Origin: Flammula alnicola
Lineage: Eukaryota > Basidiomycota > Agaricomycetes > Agaricales > Strophariaceae
Direction of reading: 5' to 3'
DNA length: 24,035 nt
Assembly (NCBI GenBank): GCA_015499995.1
Contig: JADNRV010000577.1
Span: forward strand, 1 to 24,035
Part shown: positions 9,770-21,290 of the stretch, one piece after another
Layout: each line of letters begins with the position of its first letter
How positions within the stretch are numbered: position 1 is the stretch's first letter
Made by a program: the position numbers and the translations under genes
Notes under the pieces: model-generated
Told to the model about the DNA's origin: nothing
The model's database searches: none
The model's input: only the letters and a program-made list of their open reading frames with translations

Positions 9770-12700
9770 ATGTCCGATTCATTCGAGGATTTGTGGTCTT
9801 CATCAGCGCCTCTTCCACCCAAATCCAAACCTCAAACCCTCTCTTCAGCTTCCTCCGCAGCACCGCCATATTCTTCTTCCGTCAACTCTTCAAAACCAGA
9901 CGTATTTTCCCTCCTTGCGTCTTCAGGATCCACAACTCCGAGATATGGCGCGAGTTCATTGTCGCTCAATGCATCCGCCCCTTCTTCACGCTCCATAACT
10001 CCTTCTTTGTCGTCCTTGTCAACCGGAGTAGTGAGGTCGAGTCGAGGAACCCCCGTACCGCCCACCAAACCCACAACACAAAGTTCAGGAGATGCCTTTG
10101 GGGACCTTTTCACGTCCTCTAGCAACTCCAATGGAAATGCTTCCATGACACTTGCAGCTCGTCTCGCTCTGGAGGCAAAGCAACGCCAGCATGGATCTTC
10201 GGTTCCGCAGAAGCAGCTCGCGCAAGTGCAGGGGCACGATTCGTCGGCATGGGCGGGTTTAGATTCACTTGGTGGAAGTGGATTCGTGGGATTCGAGACC
10301 ACGTCATCGTCAGCTTCCAAACAACAACGTGCCTCGTCAGCAATCGAAGACGATTGGGGCCTTGGTGATTTTGGTGCTGGAGCTGTCTCCAGCGCCTCTG
10401 CTTCGAAGAATGTATCCACGAACGCAAGTGCCAAATCAACACCGCAGCTACGGACACAACCCGAACCTCAGCGACCCACTCAGAGAACAGCGAACACTCT
10501 GTGGGATTTGGACGACTTTGCTTCCCCCTCGCCTCCTCCTTCTATATCCAACGCTGCCTCAGAATCTACTCAATCGAAGGAACAACCAAGCCACATCGAC
10601 TCGCCCGATGATGATTTCGATTTTGGTGGTAGAGAAGATCGCGTGGACCAGGAACGGCGACACCATCACCATGGTCATCGTCGCCATGGTCATAGCCACC
10701 ACTCAGGGCAAGGGCGAGGCTTGCTGGACCTGGACGATGACGATCTCGATTCAGCTGTGGACGGGCAGCATAGGAATGGATACGGACGAGATATCGGTCG
10801 AGGGTTGTTGGACGATGATGCGTTCAGTGCGAAGCCCAGCATTCCAGCGGTACACCACGATGAAGACGATATTCTAGGCATGCTGAGCAAGCCGGTAGAA
10901 GTTGTCAGAGCACATGTCGGCGAGAGGCGGACGGGAAGAGTACGTGTTATTGTTCTATCAACACGCGAACTAACAAACTAATCTATACATTCTTTTGTCT
11001 TTTCAGGATCCTAACATGGCGTCTCCTAGCCCTCGAAATCCTGAAAGCACCAATGCCAAAGCCAAATTGACAGTGTCTCCGCCTTCGCCTCCACCCCACA
11101 TCCTTGGCCAAATTGTAGAGATGGGATTTTCCGTCCAGCAGGCGAAGAAGGCTCTCGCTGCGACGAGCAATGGCATAGACGTCCAGGCCGCTTTGGAGAG
11201 CCTATTGGGTGATGGTGGTGGGTCCAACAGAATCACGACTGCCGAAGGAGCAGAGCGAGAACGGCCCCACGACAGCGAACGTCAGAGACCTCGCGAATCT
11301 CCTCCTCCTCCATCCCACCCCGCTCGAGTCCGCGGTGCACCGAAAGGTCAAAAAGAGCGCGAACGAGAACGAAAGGAACGGAGCTTGAACGCCTGCGCCG
11401 CGAGGGAGAAAGATCGACGTCGAGTGGTGTTGTGGTGTCCGACATCCAAGAGCATGCTGATAAGCTGCTTTTGCAAGCATCAGAGATTGGACTCAGCGTC
11501 TTCAGCAAGGCGAGCGCGTTCTGGAAGGAAGGGAAGGAGAAGGTGGTTAAAGCCTACGAGGAACGTGCAGCGGGCACCGGACCTGTGGACAGGTTCGCAT
11601 CTGGTTCTCGGAGGGGCGCTAGAGGCGGGGCTGGTGGTCCCAGAGTGGATGGACGACCGAAGTGGATGCAGGAGTCGTTGCACATCAGCGACGAGGAGGA
11701 GGTTGGGTTCAAGGATCTACACTCGCCTGCGCTGGAGTCGACAACCCAGGAATCGCGAGTTGGCGTATACATCCAGGAGGAAGTACATGAAGTGGATCTC
11801 TTCTCGGATGCCAATCCTCCGACCCAAACACTGGCGCCGAAGCAACGTCAACCCCCTGCCCCAGCAACGAGCACAAAGCCCAACATACGCCAATCATCTA
11901 CTTCCTCTTTCTCAAATAGACCCACCCCCACATCGACTCCCCGATCAACCGTGCCCGGCCGCGAGATCTCCCTACCGCATCGCCTGCTGCTATCGCTCAA
12001 GCTCTAAAACACAAATCCGCCGGTACAGAGCAGTTCAAACTCGGCCAATACGGATCTGCGGCGGAGTCGTACAGCCTGGCGATCAGCGCCATGCCCGACG
12101 GCCATCTCCTGTTGGTGCCGCTGTACACGAATCGCGCGCTGGCCAGGTTGAAGACGGGAGAATACGTCGCTGCAGGCGAGGACTGTACGAAAGCATTGGG
12201 GATCATTGTTGGCGGTAGCAGTGCTTCGTCCGAGGGCGATTCGTTCGGCCTCGCAGGCTCGGTGTCGGATGGTCCGCGGACGACCGTATGGTCGCCTGCG
12301 ATTGAGCCCAAAGAGGTTGTTGCTACTGGACAGTCCAAGGCTAATGAGGCGGGTGGGCACACCCGCAAGGCCTGGGCGTGGATTTATGTGACGGATACGT
12401 GAAAGCGTTGAGGAGGCGCGCAGAGGCTTGGGAAGGGCGAGAGAAATGGGGCGAAGCTGGAAAGGACTGGGAGGTCTTAGCTGGAAGTGGGGCAGGAGGT
12501 CAATGGGTCGCTGAGGGGGTGCGAAGAGAAGCTGTACGAGGTGCGGGGCGGTGTCGGAGGATGGTCGACGGCGCTACTACTGTTGCTGGCACTGCCGCTT
12601 CTGTATCATCTGCCTCTACGCCTAACCAGGCTTCAAAACCCATTTCACGACCCAAGCCGAAGCCTAAACCTGTTGTTAGCAACTCTACGCCCTCACAAGC

Positions 12701-13259
12701 CCTTCGTGCCCTCCGATCCAGTAACGCCCAAGCTGAAGCCGACGACATCCTGAAACATAGCCTTAAGGACTCTGTCGACGCTCGCCTAAATGCGTGGCGC
12801 ACTGGGAAAGAGACCAACATCCGCGCTTTATTAGCCAGTCTCGATATCGTCCTGTGGGAGGAGATACTGCGAGGAGGTGTTAAAGTGAACGGATTGGGAG
12901 ACTTGGTTACGCCGGCCCAGGTCAAGAAGGGCTACGTGAGAGCAATTGGGAAGGTTCATCCTGATAAAGTGAGTGTTTTTGCACCTCCTTGGCCTTTCAT
13001 TATTTTCTACCCGCACTGTATTTCGTTTCATACATCGCTATTTTTCTTCTTGCTTTCTCAATACCTGCACCTTATGCACGACTTCTTTTCCTCTCGTTTA
13101 TCGTATCCCATCCTTGTTAAGTGGGCATCACCATTACTGACCCATTTTGTTGAACAGCTCAATGCATCAAACTCGACCGTGGAGCAACGCATGCTCGCTA
13201 ATGGTGTCTTCGGTACGCTGAATGAGGCATGGATTGCTTTCCAAGCAGGGCAGAAGTGA
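9770..13259 (+). CDS. Auxilin/Swa2-like clathrin-uncoating cofactor (UBA, TPR, J domain), reading frame broken three times
   Basis: Auxilins recruit Hsp70 to clathrin coats and trigger uncoating. The start ATG at 9770 opens MSDSFEDLWSSSAP. Exon 1 (9770-10939) is disordered. It has two clathrin-box-like motifs (LWDLD at residues 244-248, LLDLD at 318-322) and a natural His-rich run (10659-10704). Exon 2 starts at 11007 and carries a UBA domain (about 421-460, HILGQIVEMGFSVQQAKKAL), a helical linker (SDIQEHADKLLLQASEIGL), a TPR (AGTEQFKLGQYGSAAESYSL, YTNRALARLKTGEY) and GYVKALRRRAEAWEG. The J domain (YVRAIGKVHPDK) is cut after HPDK by a 189-nt intron (12969-13157) and ends AWIAFQAGQK. The frame slips near 11379-11381, about 11920-11965 and 12348-12377, each time as if one base were missing. 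The second slip could instead be an unmodelled intron ending at the AG of 11919. Restoring one base at each gives about 1,078 aa. Confidence 0.85.
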
Positions 13260-13718
13260 GGCTACGGGTTTGAGGTTGCATGCTGCGACATTTCTTGGTA
13301 GACCTCTGTAGAAAGCTCAGCAAACGGGTATCGTCGTATTTTCGTTAATATAATATAAGGCGCCTTAGTGCGCAGTTGCAGTTTTGCGCTCAGTCTAGAT
13401 GTACTCAATACTGCAGACTCCAAACCGGACGCTCTTATGTACAAGTACATGACCAAATGCCCCAAACTCGACATAACGCGTCCAGTCCAGACCCATGTGC
13501 AAAGCACCATTGACACCCGGGAGAAGACAGCGCCGAACTGCCGGGTGAGATCGCCCATCATCACGGAGGCAAGGTTCCTTCCGATAATCGAAAATTGACC
13601 TCACATTTAACGGCACACGATCATAAATCTCATCTCATCTCAACCCCCCTCCTCCTCGTCGTCAGTATATCCCATTTTCCCTTTAAAACTGCGGTTCTGA
13701 CCTCTTTGCAGACTCCCC
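13260..13718 (+). other. Intergenic: auxilin-like gene 3' region and phosphate-transporter promoter
   Basis: 459 bp with no gene. A pyrimidine-rich tract (about 13627-13660) precedes the transporter start, which is common in fungal promoters. I saw no CACGTG Pho4-type site in it. Confidence 0.5.
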
Positions 13719-15945
13719 ATGGCGGAAACGGCTCACCCAATCACGCTGACCCAGTCTGCTCAGCACCGTGCAGAGCTGGAAGAATTCGAGCGTGAGGATG
13801 GCCGCCCTGCGTTCGTACTGACATTCAGCGAGGTCAAGCTGCTCGGGATCGCTGGGGTTGGATTTTTCCTGGATGGTAAATATGAACTCTTTTCTACCCG
13901 CTTCATTGTATCGGCGACCACGTGCTCACTGTTTGATAGCGTATGATCTGTTCATCATCAACGTAGGTTCTTTCTTCTGAACCATCATGTTCGTCAATCC
14001 TGACCTTTGGGCGTCTATTAGCCCGTCACCACCATGCTTCAATACCGTCTCTATGAAGGTGGGCATCTGCCCACCAATCTCGAGGGTTTCGTCAAAGCAG
14101 GAGCCAACATTGGCTCGGTCATCGGCCAATTCGCTTTTGGTGAGCTCGTTTTTTCTTTTCTCCTATTACATAACCTCATATGTTCGTTCTTAGGTTACGC
14201 CGCCGATTCGCTAGGACGCAAGGCTGTCTGTGAGTTGAGGCTCCGCCTTTCTCTTCTGCTTCGTCTCTAACTTTTTTAGATGGCAAAGAACTCATGCTCA
14301 TCATTCTCGCGACCATCCTCACCCTCACCACCCCTACCGGCACCCTCAAACCCGACTCCTGCCTCATCTATCTGGGGGTTTTCCGTATCCTGCTCGGCAT
14401 CGGCGTGGGTGGAGATTATCCCATGTCCGCCTCTATCACCTCCGACCGCGCCAACATCCGCAAGCGCGGCACCATGTTGGCGTACATCTTCTCCAACCAA
14501 GGTTGGGGATCCTTCGTCGGTTCTCTTGCCACCATCATCGTCCTTGCGTGCTATAAGGGCACCATGGAAAATGGCGGGCACACGTCCAAGGTCGATGGAG
14601 GTACACATTGTCCTTTTTCGCTTTGTTTCCTTGCTCATCTTTGACCTTCTTAGTTTGGCGTATCGTCGTCGGCATCTCCCTCATTCCCGCCTTCGGTACT
14701 CTTTACCAGCGCCTCACGCTTCCCGAGTCGACACGCTACCTCAAGGCGCAGAAGATGAAACATCAAGACCACGCCAACGAGGCCGCGGACGACATCGACA
14801 GGCTCAAGCAGGCCCAGCATGCCGAAGAGCTCCGCATGCAGAACGAGAAACCTGAGGACTCATCTCTCGATGACAAATCCGCCAACCAGAAGATCGACGA
14901 GGAGACGGCACCGGTGGAGATGGTCGTCAAGAAGCCGGCACACTTCAAGGGTGTGTATATTTCTTCCTCGTTTGTTTTCGATATACTTACATCGTGCACA
15001 GAGTTCCTCAAGTACTTCTCTGAATGGCGCCATGCGAAGCTGCTCATCGGCACTTGCATGTGCTGGTTCTTGCTCGATATTGCGTAAGTTTACTTTATTT
15101 CATTGACCACACCTGCTCATATGTTTCAGTTTCTACGGTATCAATCTCAACCAGAACGTCGTGCTTCAACAAATCGGCTATGATGGAAAGACCGGGACTC
15201 CTTGGAACAGACTCTTCAAGGTCTCAACGGGTGGCATGATCATCACCGCTCTCGGATTTGTGCCCGGTAAGTCTTGCTTTCCTCTCCGCGTTCTTGTTTA
15301 ACTCATTTCCACAGGATACTTTGCCTCGGTCCTCACCATCGAGCTCCTCGGACGCAAGTGGATCCAGGTGCAGGGATTCCTGCTGGCTGCTCTCTTCCGT
15401 ATGTCCTATCTCGTGCTTCATCCCTTCGTATTCTAATCCCCTTCAGTGGGCATCCTTGCGGGCAGGTTCTACGAGCTCAGCAAGGTCTCCTTCATCGTGT
15501 GCTTTGCCTTCCTGCAATTTTTCTTCAACTTCGGCGCTAACACCACGACATACGTGCGTCGTCTTCCCTTCCTTTTCGTCGCCCATGTCTAACGTTCACT
15601 TTTAGTGTTACCCCGCCGAGGTCTTCCCCACACGCTTCCGCGCCACCGCGCACGGCATCTCCGCCGCCGCGGGCAAGTGCGGCGCCATTATCTCCGCGCT
15701 CGCCTTCAACACGCTCTCCAAACGCATCGGCACCCCCGCCATCCTCTGGATCTTCGTTGGATGCTGCATCTTCGGTGCTTGTACGTCCCCCTTGATACTC
15801 TATATTCGAGCGCATGCTGATCTTGGTTCTTCGCGCAGTCTTCACTCTACTTCTGCCGGAGGTCAAGGGCCGCGACCCCGACGCTGTCCTCGCTGAGGAG
15901 CTCCGCGTGAAGCGCGAGGCGCGCAAGACACAGGTGGCGAACTGA
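13719..15945 (+). CDS. High-affinity inorganic phosphate:H+ symporter, PHO84 family (MFS)
   Basis: Plasma-membrane, proton-coupled phosphate uptake. Twelve exons: 13719-13875, 13940-13962, 14022-14139, 14194-14229, 14280-14600, 14654-14950, 15002-15083, 15130-15266, 15315-15398, 15447-15553, 15606-15780, 15839-15945. They give 547 residues with all junctions in frame. The residues known to bind phosphate or protons in the structure of the Piriformospora transporter PiPT are all present: D52 and D55 (DAYDLFIIN), D157 and Y158 (GVGGDYPMSAS, the family signature), Q185 (SNQGWGS), W339/D343/Y347 (CWFLLDIAFYG) and N450 (FGANTTTY). A long charged cytoplasmic loop (about residues 245-315) separates the two six-helix halves, as usual for the family. 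The C-terminus LLLPEVKGRDPDAV is typical. It should be a functional phosphate transporter, probably induced by phosphate starvation (family knowledge, not shown by a site here). Confidence 0.95.
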
Positions 15946-16471
15946 TAGTATCGCTGCACGGTTGGAACTTTGGACTACGCCCCAAATATTGGACTTAGAC
16001 TCAATGCTTATGGAATAACGAACTAACGTTGAACATTTTAAAAGCAATGATAACGTTCGCAATACCAAAAGTAACGTGGAGGCGGATGGAATGTATATAA
16101 TGATCTGTAAATAGTAATTTTGCTCGAATGCTCGATGAAAACCTATGAAACTAGAAAAACAGACCATATGTCCACAAGAACGAAATAAAGCGGATTTGGG
16201 CAGACGGAAAATGCGCCACTCTTTTTGACTTGCCTTGCCATTGAAAGAATGATTGAAAGTATGCTCTCCCGTCTGGCAGGCAAACACCGAGTGAACGCTA
16301 TTGACCCAGCAGATTGTTAGAAAACAAGAAACCTTGCCCAAAAGTGAAATGTCAAGAGCGCAGTGTCTCGAGCTAATTCTCTGCCTGAAAGGTGCACAAT
16401 GTGAGATACATTAATGGCGAGTTTATGTGACTGCTACTCTGGTGCGAAGGTTGTCTATAGGATTGCGTTCG

Positions 16472-16488
16472 CTCTCTCTCTCTCTCTC
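16472..16488. repeat. CT dinucleotide microsatellite
   Basis: About 8.5 uninterrupted CT units in non-coding DNA. Confidence 0.8.
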
Positions 16489-17357
16489 AGATTCTCCTTT
16501 CCCATCTTGTCTCCTTATTTTATCTCCCTCATTCATGTTCCTGTCATGTGCTTTTACGACGACCACCCCAAACGCCCTCAAAACGGTGGGATATCCTTCC
16601 GTGCTTCCTTCCTGTTGCTTCACTTCCCATGTCGTACCCGCACTCTATTCCATGCCATTCGTTCAACCATCACCCATTCCTTTCTATGGTCCCCCTTCGG
16701 TCTAAATTGAAACCTGCGTGCACTGTTGCCTGCGTGCACTTTTCATGATTTTCGTCAAATAGAAATGGGTGTTAATGAGAATCTTCAAGTTGTATCGTTT
16801 GATCAAATAGCGTCGTAGCACAAGCCATCTCCGAATTCCAGTTACCAACGCAGTCGGGTTTATATTTCCTTCGCCGATTAGGCCACCATACACCGAGACA
16901 TATCTTTCCCGTCTACTTACTCTGATCTTACCACGACAAAACGCCGGATACCTGTCGGTATTTCAATACCTGTTTGCGCTCCATATTTCACTCTCTTCCT
17001 TCGCGTATAGTCATCTACTTCCCACCACCCCCATACTAAATCGGCGTTGCATCTGTGACTTTCGGACCTACATCATAAGACTACCGCGTTCTCCCGGATG
17101 GTGGTTTGGAGGAGGTGCTTTTGGAGTGGAAGATGAAGGTCGATGAGACGAGAGAGCAGGCTCCAAATTGCTCGGGTGTCGCTTAAAAGCCAGACTTTGT
17201 CGATCAAGGCTTCCACGAGCTCTAGTGGGGGAGACGGTGATGCTGACAGTGACTGAGGGCATCTGCTTTGAAGAAGTTGAAGGAGAAGTCGAATATGAAT
17301 TTGGGGATAACAACAGCGGAGGGAGGATGAACCGGAACTTGACGGAGTGTTGTAGAA

Positions 17358-17377
17358 TTGAGGCGTTAACGCCTCAA
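17358..17377. repeat. Perfect 20-bp palindrome upstream of the ATPase gene
   Basis: TTGAGGCGTTAACGCCTCAA is its own reverse complement with no spacer. It lies about 690 bp before the ATPase start, directly followed by a second inverted repeat. Confidence 0.75.
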
Positions 17378-17387
17378 ATTTCAGTTC

Positions 17388-17417
17388 TCGGGTGTAACGT
17401 TCATGTTATACACCCGA
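17388..17417. repeat. Inverted repeat with 9-bp perfect arms
   Basis: TCGGGTGTA (17388-17396) pairs with TACACCCGA (17409-17417) across 12 nt. Pairing extends inward as AAC/GTT with a small bulge. It sits 10 bp after the 20-bp palindrome. Confidence 0.7.
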
Positions 17418-17985
17418 AATGGATGACCGCGACCAGCTGACCCTTCAAAGCTTCAACAACAGGGCTCAGATCATAATCATCGCTTGTCGCGGCTAACCAA
17501 CTAACCAACTTCATGCGCAACTTGGTGCAAGTTCTATTTCTCGCTTTACATAATTAACTGTGGGTTTTTTCGCGTGGCGACGACATGATTTATTTTTGGA
17601 TGTGTGATTTGCCTTGTCGTCATAATTCTCGGTTTTTGCGACGCTATGGCCGACTCTCGATGTTTTCGCGAAGACCAGAACAGAATAACAATCGAGTCTA
17701 GTGCCTGATCTCTCTAGAAATTACGTGATCAATGAGGGATTTCAGCTATGGCGGAGAGGAATTTGCCAGAGGTCTAGCATCACATTGTCAAAATTTGTTT
17801 TACTCCAATGAGTTCATTTTTCTGTTTTTAACGGCCCAACTTTCATTTCATTCTCCCAACCCGCACACCCGAGTGTCGAGTAAGTTGACAATTTCCTGAC
17901 ACTGAAACTTGAACTCACGTCCTACTCCGTAGTCGTCACCCTCGCTCAAGCTTTGCTCTCCTCGTACAAGGCCGTCCTGCAACCT

Positions 17986-18039
17986 GTGAGTTGCTGGCCC
18001 CTTTGTCTCATTCCTCGTCTCATTGCACACACTGAGCAG
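17986..18039 (+). other. Probable 5' UTR intron of the ATPase gene
   Basis: GTGAGT...CAG with a pyrimidine-rich stretch, 54 nt long, ends six bases before the ATG at 18046. There is no ATG in frame upstream of it, so it most likely lies in the 5' leader. Confidence 0.5.
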
Positions 18040-18045
18040 TTCAAC

Positions 18046-21000
18046 ATGGGTGCCAATTTCGATGACTCTTCGCTTGAAACTGGCGAGAAGCCAGTGATAA
18101 GGTGGCCCTCCTCCGAACGAATCCCACGGGCGAGTCTTCACCAAGTCACCCCTGGCTTATCTTTCCACGATGCCGCAGCGCCCTCTGGTACAGACCACTC
18201 CATCCCTATCGGCTTCCGTACCCTCTCCATCCAGGTCACCGAATCTCTCCACCAGCCCGGCAAGACAAAAGATGTCATGGTCAACTTCTACGAGTCGCTC
18301 ACCTACCACATCATCTCGATCGAAAAGCTTTGCCAGATGTTCGGCGTCGACCCAGAGCGCGGTCTCGAGAAGACGATCGCAGCTCGTCACCTCCAGCGAG
18401 ATGGACCCAACGAGCTCCTCCAGAAGCGACCCAAATATATCTGGAAATTCCTCGGTTATCTCTTTGGAGGATTCTGCTCGATCCTTTGGATCGGTGTCAT
18501 CGTGTTCTTCCTCTGCTGGAAACCCCTCAGCAGTCCGCCCAATATCACGAATCTTGCGCTTTCCATCGTCATTATCTTCGTCATCCTGTTGCAGGCTGGT
18601 TTCTCCGGTTTCCAGGATTGGTCCACGAGCCGCATCATGAACTCTATTCTTAACCTCCTGCCCTCCGAGTGCGTCGTCATCCGCGATGGAGAGTCAGTCA
18701 AGATTGAGGCCAAGGATCTTGTTGTTGGTGATATCGTGCTCCTTTCGGTCGGGAACAAGGTGCCCGCAGACATGCGCCTCATCGAGACGTCTGGGGACGT
18801 CCGCTTCGACCGCGCAGTCCTTACTGGAGAATCTGAGGAAGTCGAAGGCGGCCTCGACGCGAGGGGTGAATCCTTCCTAGAAGCGTGTAATGTCGCGCTG
18901 ATGGGAACACACGTCACCAACGGACATGCAAAGGGCATCGTCTTGCTCACAGGGAGCAAGACGGTCATGGGCAAAATATCTCAGCTAACGACAAACACAA
19001 AGGTTAAGCCGACGCTCATCCAGCAGGAGGTCTCACGCTTCATCCATATCATCATATGCCTTACCATTATACTCGTTCTGATGCTCCTCATCGTTTGGCT
19101 TGCTTGGCTTCATCGCCAACACCGTTCGTTCATGAACGTCTCTGCTTTGCTCAACAACCTCATGGGCTGTGTCGTTGCCTTTATCCCGGAAGGCATGCCA
19201 ATCGCCGTTACCCTCACTCTCTCCCTTATTGCCCGCCGCATGAAAGACATCCTCGTCCTTCCCAAATCGCTCTCGACCGTGGAGACTTTGGGCTGCGTCA
19301 CCGTCATCTGTTCCGACAAGACCGGCACCCTCACCCAAAACAAGATGTCCGTTATTTCAGCCGGCTTTGTTGATGAGAGCTATACCGCCCACGAATTCCA
19401 GACGCACCTCGACAACGATAAGCCTGGCGCCAACATCGCACACCACCAACTTCACAAGGCTGGTACCCTCTGCAATGGAGCAAGTTTTGACTCTGCCACC
19501 GCACATCTGCCCGTCGCTGAGCGCGAGATCAATGGTGACGCGACTGATGCCGCCGTCCTGCGCTTCATAGAGTCCGTTGGTCCCGCCTCCCAGGTCCGCG
19601 AGTCCAATGCCCAGATTTTCCAGATACCCTTCAACTCCAAGAACAAATGGATGCTTACGATGTACGATGCCAGCAGCTCTGCTTCCAGCGAAAACCCGTC
19701 GGGCGAGAAGTTGATCTACGTCAAGGGTGCCCCCGACATCCTCCTTCCCCGCTGTACCTCCTACTGGTCCGCTGTGACCAATGACATCCAGCCTTTTGAT
19801 GCCTCAGCCCGCTCCAAACTCGTCGCTCTCCAAGAGAAATGGTCTCGTGGCGGACAGCGCGTCATCCTCATCTGCACGCGTCACTATACCCCCCATGCTC
19901 CGCTCAGCTCAAACGAGTTCAATCCAGAGATCACGCAACACGCGCTGGAGAATCTGACGATCATCGGGCTACTCGGCCTCATGGACCCACCGCGCCCCGA
20001 GATCCCGAACACCGTCGCCGATTGCAGACGTGCTGGGTGCCGATTCTTCTGGTCACTGGTGACTTTGGACTCACTGCTGCGGCGATCGCGAAGCAGATTG
20101 GCATTATCACTGGGCGGGACGAGCCACGTTCGTTGTTGGATGTGATTAGGCAGACGAAGGAGGCTGGAGGAGAGGCGACGTTCCCTAGCAGCCGTAACCC
20201 GGAGACGAGGATCCACTCAGGCTTGGTGCTTGAGGGGAAGGATTTAAGACAGCTTACCGAGGCGAATTGGGACACGGTTTCGCGCTACGAGGAGATTGTA
20301 TTCGCGCGCACGACGCCGGAACAGAAGCTGGGTATCGTCAATGCGCTCAAGGCTCGGGATAATGTCGTTGCAGTGACGGGTGATGGTGTGAACGATGCTC
20401 CTGCACTCAAGGCTGCGGATGTTGGCATTGCTATTGTCTCTGGAAGTGACGTCGCTATCGAGGCGTCAGACCTGGTGCTCATGGGCGGTTTTGATTCGAT
20501 CACCCAAGGGATCAGGCTTGGACGTCTGGTGTTCCAAAATCTGCAGAAGGTCATTGGGTACCTCCTCCCAGCTGGTAGTTGGTCTGAGATCTGGCCGGTC
20601 CTCACAAACACGTTCTTCGGCATTCCTCTTCCCCTCACAGCTTTCCTCATGATCATCATCTGCTGTTTCACCGACCTCTTCCCTTGTCTGTCCCTCATCA
20701 TGGAGAAAGAGGAGTTCGACCTCTTGACCCTCCCGCCACGCAACCACAAGACGGATCACCTCGTCAATTTCAAAATTTACGCCCAATCGTATCTCTTCAT
20801 CGGGACAATGGAGACCGTCGTTGCGCACGCGATGTTCTTCCTCTACATGTACAAATACGCCCGGCTCCCGATGCACGCTCTCTTCTTCTCCTTCCAACAT
20901 TATACGGACGGCTTCTATGGTTACACCCAAGACCAGCTCACCTATTTCAACAGAGTCGGACAGTGCGTGTACTTCGTCACCCTCGTCATCCTACAGTGGG

Positions 21001-21290
21001 GCAACCTGCTCTCGATCCGGAACAAGCGCCTCTCGATATTCCAGGCCGACCCCATCAGGGCCAAACGTCGCAACCCCTGGCTCCTAGCTGGCGCCCTCAC
21101 CGCGCTTGTTATCGCCATTTTCGTGACAGAGGTCCCTGGGATCCAACATTTGTTCCACACTGCATCTGTGCCGATCGAGTTCTGGTTGATCCCTCTTCCT
21201 TTGGCGTTGGGTATCCTGGCTATGGATGAGATTCGAAAGTTGCTCGTGCGGACCTTCCCCAAGGGACCGGTGGCCAGGATAGCTTGGTAG
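18046..21290 (+). CDS. P-type ATPase, P2C (Na+/K+-ATPase alpha-like), one apparent frameshift in the P domain
   Basis: ATP-driven cation pump of the plasma or an internal membrane. The gene is uninterrupted by introns from ATG 18046 (MGANFDDSSLETGEKPV). Domains in order: M1-M2 (LFGGFCSILWIGVI, as in animal alpha subunits), A domain with LTGESEEV, M4 with PEGMPIAV, P domain with SDKTGTLTQNK (phosphorylated Asp is residue 424), then TGDGVNDAPALKAADVGIAI, M5-M6 (SEIWP, GIPLPL, FTDLFP) and a C-terminus (DEIRKLLVRTFPKGPVARIAW) that aligns well with animal alpha subunits. At 20035-20038 the frame changes inside the conserved AG-VPILLVTGDFG. One extra G in GCTGGGTG restores it and gives about 1,081 aa. 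M6 has Cys873 where the Na+/K+ pump has its first cation-binding Asp (D804). No beta-subunit gene is in the window. Ion specificity cannot be read from this. Confidence 0.9.

Larger units (their letters stand above)
15946..17952. other. 2-kb intergenic stretch between transporter and ATPase, no clear gene
   Basis: Contains the transporter 3' region, a CT microsatellite (16472-16488), two adjacent hairpins (17358-17417) and a GGCTAACCAACTAACCAAC tract at 17491-17509. A minus-strand frame around 17068-17350 encodes a Ser/Pro-rich sequence without a good start or a recognisable domain, so it is not called. The last 150 bp before the ATPase are pyrimidine-rich, like a fungal core promoter. Confidence 0.5.

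Noticed and set aside
15847..16341. Minus-strand open frame of 164 codons
   Set aside because: It overlaps the last exon of the phosphate transporter antisense, has no recognisable domain, and the rest lies in the transporter's 3' region.
17068..17350. Ser/Pro-rich minus-strand frame upstream of the ATPase
   Set aside because: No ATG near its beginning, no domain, and it runs into the hairpin region; not enough to call a gene.
20029..20045. Programmed -1 ribosomal frameshift in the ATPase
   Set aside because: No canonical X-XXY-YYZ slippery heptamer and no obvious pseudoknot; single-base loss in a G run is simpler.
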